From Ophiosphaerella korrae (Eukaryota > Ascomycota > Dothideomycetes > Pleosporales > Phaeosphaeriaceae): a stretch of DNA of 64,000 nucleotides. The notes under the pieces were generated by a model. The model saw nothing but the letters and a program-made list of their open reading frames with translations, had not been told where the DNA came from and did no database searches. Position numbers and translations under genes: made by a program. Location of the stretch: assembly GCA_028456385.1 (NCBI GenBank), contig JALNQF010000002.1:496001-560000 (forward strand), read 5' to 3'. Below, piece by piece: positions 57,184-64,000 of the stretch (the first letter of the stretch is position 1; each line of letters starts with the position of its first letter).

Positions 57184-60100
57184 ATGTACGTCTTGCTCTC
57201 ATATGGAGCCTCTTCAACCCCGCCCGCTGGTGGTATTGAAGAAGACCGTCTCATCGACTAGTCTTGCCTCCAAGGACGACGCAACTGACTCGGCCCGCTT
57301 TTCTAGGAAGTTCGGGAAGCATATTCAGAAGCGCCAACTGGACATTCCAGAATATGCCGCCAGTTTCGTCGACTATAAAGCGCTCAAAAAGGTGCTCTTT
57401 CTACCCACCATCAACTTGGCCAGCAACTGATACCTTGTAGCTCATCAAACAACTCAGCGCCACTCCTGTAATACCGCCTCTCAGGGACAGTAGCCATGGA
57501 AGCGGAACATTGGATCCACAAACCTCACTACAGGCGAACAAGGCCACCTTCTTTTTCAGAGTGGTAGGTTTTGTGGAAACATTTGATTGAGCGCATCTCA
57601 TTTCACTCATAGGAACGCGAACTTGAAAAGGTCAACACATTCTACTTGCAAAAGGAGGCTGAGGTATGCCTGTCGCATTCACATGCCATAGGAAATACTC
57701 ACGCTGATTGCAGTTGCGGTTACGGTTGGCCACTCTTCTTGACAAAAAGAAGGTAATGCAGCAACATCCTCAATCTGTTTCCAAGACGTCGTCACGCTAT
57801 ATTGCTCTTGAAGAGGGACTTAAGCAGTTTAGCATGGATCTAAACAAACTGGAGGTGATTGGCTCGTACCTGCCTGGAGCTGTTCAAGGCTAATCTGACC
57901 CAGCAATTTGTTGAAGTGAACGAGACAGCCTTTTCCAAGATCCTCAAAAAGGTTTGACACACCCTTTTTCGTCCTATCGCAGTTACGCTGACGTTTTTAG
58001 TGGGACAAAACCTCCAAAGTATGCTACCATCTTTCGTGCATTCAACAACACTGGCTAATATGATGTCAGTCGAGAGAAAAGCAGCTCTACCTTTCGAGAG
58101 CCGTCGAGGTTCAGCCCTGTTTTAATCGAGAAGTCATCAGCACTCTTTCCGACCAAGCAACCCAGGCCCTTCTGGACTTTTCCGGATGGGCAGAAGGTGA
58201 AGGAGTGCAAGCGCCTCTTGCAGTGGCCGAGCCAAGGGTGTCAGAACCTGCATTCGAAGCACGCATCGAACTCGACCACCAATTCATCCAAGCCATCAAT
58301 ACTGCGAACACTGGCAAGATACAGGAATGCCTTTCACGTTTGTCCAGCCTCCCAGACGCACGCGATCAGGTTTCTCGAGCGTTTCTTAGCACCGTCGCAG
58401 AAGCGCCAGAAGCGGCACTCAAGATCCTCCTTGATTCCAACCTCGTGAACCTGGAGCAAGAGGACGAGATCAACGAGCGGAACTGTTTACACAAAGCTGC
58501 AATCAAGGGCCGTCTGGAGATACTTAAGCTTGGGCTGATCAGCAACGTAGATGTGCACTCCACAGACGTATATGGTCGACTACCATTACACTATGGGTGT
58601 ATGCATGGACATGTTGAACTTGTTCTGGAACTGCTTAATGCGGCTCCTGAAACTGTCAATTTCCGCGACCAGGATAGCTTCACTCCCCTTATACACGCCA
58701 TCGTACACTCAAGGCTTGCCTGCGTACAATTGCTACTCGCCAGTGGTGCCGACATAAGCCATTCAGGGCCGGGTGAACATGTTCCACTCAACCTTGCGTG
58801 CCAATATGCCTCCCTTGAGGTCCTTGAGCTACTTCTTCAACGCTCTGCAGAGATGCTCCCAGACGCTGAAGGATTGTACCCACAGCACCTTGTTGCGAGG
58901 TCAGGGAAAACTCCGCAGATGCTACTCATGTTGCAGAAATATGGCGCAAATCTTGACCAGCCTGACAAGCTATATCAGTGGACACCCTTGTTTCACTCTG
59001 CGAGCGAAGGGCATGTAGACTGTCTTCAAACACTACTGCATTTTGGGGTCAATGTTGATATAGTAGACGAGAAGGGTCTCTCTGCAATGTACTATGCGAC
59101 CTGGGAAGGCCACCTGGAGTGCATGCGACTCCTCGCTTCCGTAGGGCGGGGAGTAGGACTAAAAACACAGAAGCAGGTTTCTCCCCAGATCCAAGGAATG
59201 GTTAGTTCGATGCCTGCGCCCATGGATATCGAGGGCGGCGACATAGAAGGCATTCCTGAGTTCATCCTTCCGCCGCCCATAATACCCTTCCGAAGATATG
59301 GGCACAACTTCTTGGATACAAAAACTTTTGTTGTTATCAACTTCGAAAAGGTCGGCAAAGACGCAATACGGTTCTACGACGCTCAAAAGTATCCTGCTGC
59401 GAGGCTTACCATCTCGTCCAAGAGCTCAGATCTGATACCCCGGAACATCCTTCTACCCATACAAGACGAGTTTAAAGTCATTTCATTCCAGATCGAGAAC
59501 ATTGATACCTTCTCCATCGATTTTGACATATATCCAACTATTGGATCGAAAGTTATTGCGCGCAGTGTCGCTTCATCAAAAGTTTTCACAGATCTGTCAA
59601 AAAGTACTGGTCGATGGCATCTCGAGCTATTCGATCCCAGGCTTCGTTCTATAGGCCAAATTACCTTTGACTTCCAAGTTGTTAAGCCTTTCCATGGCAT
59701 TCCGCTTGAGATCACGCACTTTGCGACATACTGGAAAGCCACCAGCCAACTTGACTCGCAGCCGCACACACTTATCACCGGATCAAGCTTGTCAGGGGAA
59801 TATGTACGCCTGTTTGTGCAGCTAACAGCCGATGGTGTCCCGGTGCTCTATCCAAGATGGAAGATTAATCACCAGGGGTTGGAAGTACCGGTCAATATTC
59901 TCACCTATGAACAGTTCGCCGCAATCGGCGCCCATCAAAATGCAGCAACAGTTACGCAGCTGGCTGCTACTCTTGGCAATGCGAATTCCAGCGACATTCC
60001 TGTGGTATACCAAGCCATGGCTTCTTCTTTCATAACACTGAAAGAAGCTCTTTCATTACTACCAGCACATATCCACGTGGAGTTGCACGTATTATCCCCA

Positions 60101-60779
60101 TCACGGTTAGAATATGAACGCTTCAAATTGGGCCCGACCCACGACATGAATGAGTTTGCAGACCGAATTTTAGCTGTCGTGTTTGAACATGCAAGATTTC
60201 TTAGAGAGCAAGGCGTTGGGGAAATTGACGGAACTTTAAGGAGCGTGTTGTTTAGTTCTTTCAACCAGGACATATGCACTGTGCTCAACTGGAAGCAACC
60301 CAACTGTAAGTGACTAATGGCACGGTTTGAGAAAAGAATAAGTTGACATTATCTACAGATCCGGTACTCCTTTGCAACGAGCTTGGCGCAAACACCATGC
60401 AATCGCCGTCTGGGTCTACGCATGTGGTTCAAAGCAGTGGGCGAACAACCATTTCAGTCAAGGAAGCGGTTCAGATTGCGAGGGATAACAACTTCATGGG
60501 TTTAATCTGTAGCTCGCGATTACTTGTAAGCATTCTACCGAAGCCATGCCTAACATGAACATGCTCATACAAGTTTAGGATCTCGCACCTGCCCTGATTG
60601 AGTCAATCAAAACCGCCGGCCTTGTTCTTGTTACAGACATCACAGATTCGCCTGACGATGGGAATGGGAATTCACAACTTCTTATTGCCCAGCCTCGCCG
60701 GCAGGCAACACCTGATGGTGTAGATGGATATCTAAGGGGGACTGGCGTGCTGTGTTTCAATGCATCTGTGGACATGTAG
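57184..60779 (+). CDS. PHO81: Pho81/NUC-2: SPX, ankyrin and GDPD-like CDK inhibitor of phosphate signalling
   Basis: Inhibits the Pho85-Pho80 type cyclin-CDK when phosphate is low and thereby controls the PHO regulon. Ten exons: 57184-57185, 57307-57391, 57441-57563, 57613-57663, 57714-57854, 57904-57951, 58001-58018, 58070-60305, 60359-60525, 60579-60779; 1,023 residues. The N-terminus is an SPX domain (MKFGKHIQKRQLDIPEYAAS, KVNTFYLQKEAELR, AFSKILKKWDKTSK). Residues ~360-560 contain ankyrin repeats (RNCLHKAAIKGRLEILKLGL, YGRLPLHYGCMHGHVELVL, QWTPLFHSASEGHVDCLQTL). The C-terminus resembles glycerophosphodiester phosphodiesterases but the HD residues are missing (LTADGVPVLYPRW). The start codon appears to be split by an intron (AT|G). 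Without that intron, translation could begin at 57203 with a 34-residue extension. A microexon of 18 nt (WDKTSK) is present. Highly confident family call. Confidence 0.93.
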
Positions 60780-61251
60780 GGTATGTGCCAATTGGCAATA
60801 ATGGCTTCCTTGGATCAGGGACCTAGACGAAGTGGTGAATAATCAAGTTGGGGCATTTGGTCAAATGTAGATCACACGAAGCGGTCGCAACTTTGCAAAA
60901 CTAAAGGTGGGTAGGTTTGGAAGTGTTCCAAAACAATGGCGCTGACGGCGATTGTACTTTGGTAAGAGCGATTCGTATAGATCTCGAAGTATTCATTTTG
61001 AATATTTGCTATAATTGTGAACATCAATGTAACAGATACCATCAAGTGACAGATGACGTGTGGCTGCTTCGACTCTTGATCGGCTAGCGAACCAGGGTGT
61101 GCGGAAATCCGATCTACGCTAGTTATGCTCTTGAGAAAATGTCGAACGACGCCACAACGTGTGTGGGCAGACCGCGTCAACGCCTCCCACCTCTCTGCCT
61201 TCTTTCGGTAGCAATTCACAGTAAAGTGATTTTCTTTGCTGTAACCATGCA
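60780..61251. other. Intergenic gap before the UbiB-family gene
   Basis: About 470 bp. The minus-strand frames (60872-61369, 61119-61430) overlap the next gene's start and show no domain. Nothing else is seen. Confidence 0.45.
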
Positions 61252-63248
61252 ATGATGTCGGCGCTCCACGCCTTCTCCCCCCTGATTCGTCGAAGTAGAA
61301 CGATTCCATCATGGATATGCCGAGCATGTTCCCAAGCACAAGGACGGGCAGTGACGCAAAGACGTTCATTTGTGAATAAAATATCTGAGCATAGGTCTTT
61401 TGCGACTAAAGCGGGAGTAGCTGGAAGCACAGAAAAAGGCTCAATTGGAGATAAAGCTCAGGCGATTGAGCATGGCAGTGCCAACAATGGACGTAAAAGC
61501 AAGAAGCGGAGACGATTGGCCATTGCTGCAGGTGCGCTTACAATTGGCATCGCCGTGGTTACAATCAATGACGACGCAAAACATGCTTATACTGCAGCGC
61601 AAAGAAGCTATAGAGTGCTTGCGACACTATACCTCAATATAAAGGAGTATGTGCTCATGTTTGTCCTTGCAAGCTTATAGTAGCTGACTTCTGGTCCCCA
61701 TAGCTACCGCAGGGTCCTCAAGCTCGACGACGAGCCCGACTATGAAGAGATGCTCAAAGCCTGCCACCTACGATGCGCAAAACGAACCCTCCGTACACTC
61801 GAGTTGAATGGCTCTATATTCATCAAGTTGGGACAGCATCTGAGCAGCATGAACTACCTGCTTCCGAATGAGTGGTGTGACACATTCATCCCACTACAAG
61901 ACAAATGTCCAGTGTCGTCATTCGAGTCGATACATGAGATGGTGTTGAAAGATACTGGGCATGAAATATCAGATTTCTTTTCTGAATTCGACAAGCTACC
62001 TATCGGCGCGGCATCACTGGCACAAGTACATATTGCCACTATTCGGGAAACGGGTCAGAAGGTTGCGGTAAAGGTGCAACATCCAGCACTTGACGAATGG
62101 GCGAAGCTCGACCTGGCCTTGACGACCTTCACGTTCTCCACACTCAAGTACTGGTTCCCTGAGTATGATCTCACCTGGCTTTCAGACGAGATGGAACTCT
62201 CCCTACCTCAAGAGCTTGATTTTGCTCTTGAGGGCAAAAACGCTATGCGTGCACGAGAATATTTCTCTCACGTGCCCTCGGTTCCAGTAATCATCCCTCA
62301 GGTCCTATGGGCCAAACGACGGATTCTAGTCATGGACTACGTCTCTGGATGTAGACCAGACGATCTCGCTACCCTCGATGCACAACACATTGACCGCGAC
62401 GAAGTCTCGGCCGCCCTAGCACGCATTTTCAACGAAATGATCTTTGGCAAGAACGCTCCGCTCCATTGCGACCCGCACGGCGGCAACATCGCTATCAAAC
62501 ACAACCCTAATCGCGGCGGCAAAGCAAACTTCGACGTTGTGCTCTATGACCATGGACTCTACCGCGACATTCCACTCCATCTACGGCGCTCATACGCCAA
62601 GCTCTGGCTCGCGGTCCTCGATGCCGACGAAGACGGAATGCGTCGATACGCATACGAAGTCGCAGGCGTCGGCGAGGAACACTTTCCCCTCTTCGCCAGC
62701 GCAATCACAGGACGAGACTACACTGTCCTCGCAAACAGCACAGGTGGCGTAATGAGTTCACGCACAAACGAAGAGAAGAAAGTGATTGGTGACGCATTAG
62801 GCGAGGGCATGTTAGAGAGCCTGATCCAACTGCTTGGCCGCGTACCACGTGTGATTCTACTGATTTTGAAAACGAACGACTTGAGTAAGTTGATTCCCTT
62901 GACGATATGATTCCATGTGATATAAGACGAGAGAGAAATACCATACTAATCAACACAACAGCACGCTCTCTCGACGAAGGACTGCACACCCGTCAAGGCC
63001 CACTACGCACGTTCCTCATCCTGGCGCGATATGCGTCGCGCACCGTGTACGAGGAGCAGTTGGACAGTCTTGCGGGTAGTGTGTTCTGGCCGTGGAATTT
63101 CCTGACATGGTTAGGGGCGTGGACGAGGCATATGAGGGTAGAGTTGAAGTTGAGTGGGTATGAGTCGTACTTGAAGATTAGGGCTATGATGGGGCTGGAG
63201 CAGGTTGCGATTGGGGAGGGGGTGAGGAATAGTTTTAGGGAGGGGTAG
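61252..63248 (+). CDS. Mitochondrial ABC1/ADCK1-type UbiB kinase-like protein (MCP2-like)
   Basis: Exons 61252-61646, 61704-62884, 62962-63248 give 620 residues. The N-terminus is basic and Ser/Arg-rich (presequence-like, residues 1-50). A membrane segment follows (RRRLAIAAGALTIGIAVVTI), which suggests anchoring in the inner membrane. UbiB/ABC1 motifs: FIKLGQ (KxGQ), GAASLAQVHIA (Ala-rich loop), VAVKVQHP with the lysine, QELDF, catalytic loop LHCDPHGGN, and LYDHGLY in place of DFG. This combination and order match the ADCK1/yeast Mcp2 branch, implicated in mitochondrial lipid homeostasis; the Coq8 branch of CoQ synthesis is less likely. A second in-frame ATG is at 61255. The C-terminal ~95 residues after the last intron are hydrophobic and less conserved. 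Confidence 0.9.
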
Positions 63249-64000
63249 ATGGTACATATTAGCAGGGTATAGACTTTGTATATAGATATAGAGTACATGG
63301 CTATGATTTGCATTCTTACACCTGGGCTGTTTACTGTAAGGTTGTGATGTGACATGTGAGTGTTGCGTGGTTATTGGTGGCAGTGCTGAAATGATGAACA
63401 CAACTGGCAGGGAAGCCTGAGATATCCCAAGGCGGATCGCGCGGATCACCCGGCACACTGGTAAGCGGCAGTGGGTTGATTCGACTTGAGATAGGCCATC
63501 TAGCAGGGACGAAGCGTAGAAAGTTTCTTGTACTGATATCATGATGTTTTGGACAGGGGAGGGTCGCGTGCACGGTTTCTGTTGGGTGAAGAATGTTTGC
63601 AAAGCGTTTGAAGCTGATTTGACAAGGAGGTATAGGCTAGGTAGCGATAGGTTTCAAGTATCTCGTCTCGTCGCTGCAAAGACGCGTAACAGAGGACGTC
63701 GAGTATGGTGGCTGTGGTTGCGACTGGCTGGGATGTAGTAGGTTTGACATCATCGACAGGCGACGCCCGCGTTTGCAGCGCGAAGACGAGCGATGCGCTA
63801 TTTGCAGCGGAATGAGAGCTAGCCCGGGCGTGTTTGTTTGTGTTTCCTGTCCATGGTCGCGTCTGCCTGCTCGCATCCGGACCAAGGCAGGATCCGGCGT
63901 CAGAAAGGCGCCAGTTCGCATCGTTCGCAGACAGGCGGGGCAGTTGCCAAGCGGCCCAGCTTGGTGAGCGAAGGTACCGGTAGGCCATCCTCGCCTCTAC
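63249..64000. other. Right end of the window, no gene seen
   Basis: Overlapping frames on both strands (63111-63602, 63539-63988 minus and others) have no domain or clean splice pattern. No repeat or RNA gene was recognised. Confidence 0.45.

Noticed and set aside
57080..57430. Unspliced start of the PHO81 gene with a 75+ residue leader
   Set aside because: The leader before MKFGKHIQ has no SPX similarity. A clean intron gives the canonical start, so the unspliced form is treated as an alternative only.
1..64000. CRISPR arrays, bacterial operons, riboswitches, rRNA genes
   Set aside because: None seen; gene structure is eukaryotic throughout.

Overview
The window looks like nuclear DNA of a filamentous ascomycete. 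Genes are interrupted by short introns (about 36-170 bp) with GT donors, CTAAC/CTGAC-like branch sites and AG acceptors. They encode fungal families (Pho81/NUC-2, Kgd4, Sok1/TCP11, Zn2Cys6 proteins). Repeated DNA differs between copies mostly by C-to-T and G-to-A changes, which suggests RIP. A Dothideomycete (Pleosporales-like) origin is my guess from overall gene style; nothing in the window proves it. Exon coordinates were worked out by hand from splice signals and reading frame.

Left part (1-23 kb): the 3' end of a shugoshin gene, convergent with a small membrane protein gene; a 4.5 kb gene-poor AT-rich stretch; a secreted double-psi beta-barrel protein; a divergent pair, KGD4 (mitochondrial 2-oxoglutarate dehydrogenase subunit) and MED18 (Mediator); a ten-exon DNA end-repair enzyme (PNKP); and a large Ser/Pro-rich protein of unknown role.

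Middle part (22-37 kb): an accessory-looking region. A Zn2Cys6-plus-ankyrin protein is divergent from a tiny membrane-peptide gene across a cluster of TGCGA motifs. A paralogous tiny peptide gene lies on the other side of a 1.47 kb PIF/Harbinger-like element, which itself carries a nested 237 bp Tc1/mariner-type MITE. Then come a Sok1/TCP11 protein, a protein kinase fused to about fifteen kinesin-light-chain-type TPRs, and a conserved multi-pass membrane protein.

Right part (37-64 kb): metabolism and housekeeping. A branched-chain aminotransferase, an SCPx-type thiolase, an 8-Cys GPI-type surface protein and an MFS transporter are followed by a second copy of the PIF-like element, a kelch-repeat membrane protein, exportin CRM1/Xpo1, the phosphate-sensing CDK inhibitor Pho81/NUC-2, and a mitochondrial ADCK1/MCP2-type UbiB kinase-like protein. 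Most of these are single-copy core genes and do not form an operon-like unit. The unusual signals are the nested transposons with readable empty sites, the kinase-TPR fusion, the peptide pair beside the Zn-cluster/ankyrin gene, and several odd introns (a split start codon, a GC-AG intron, a 12-nt microexon).
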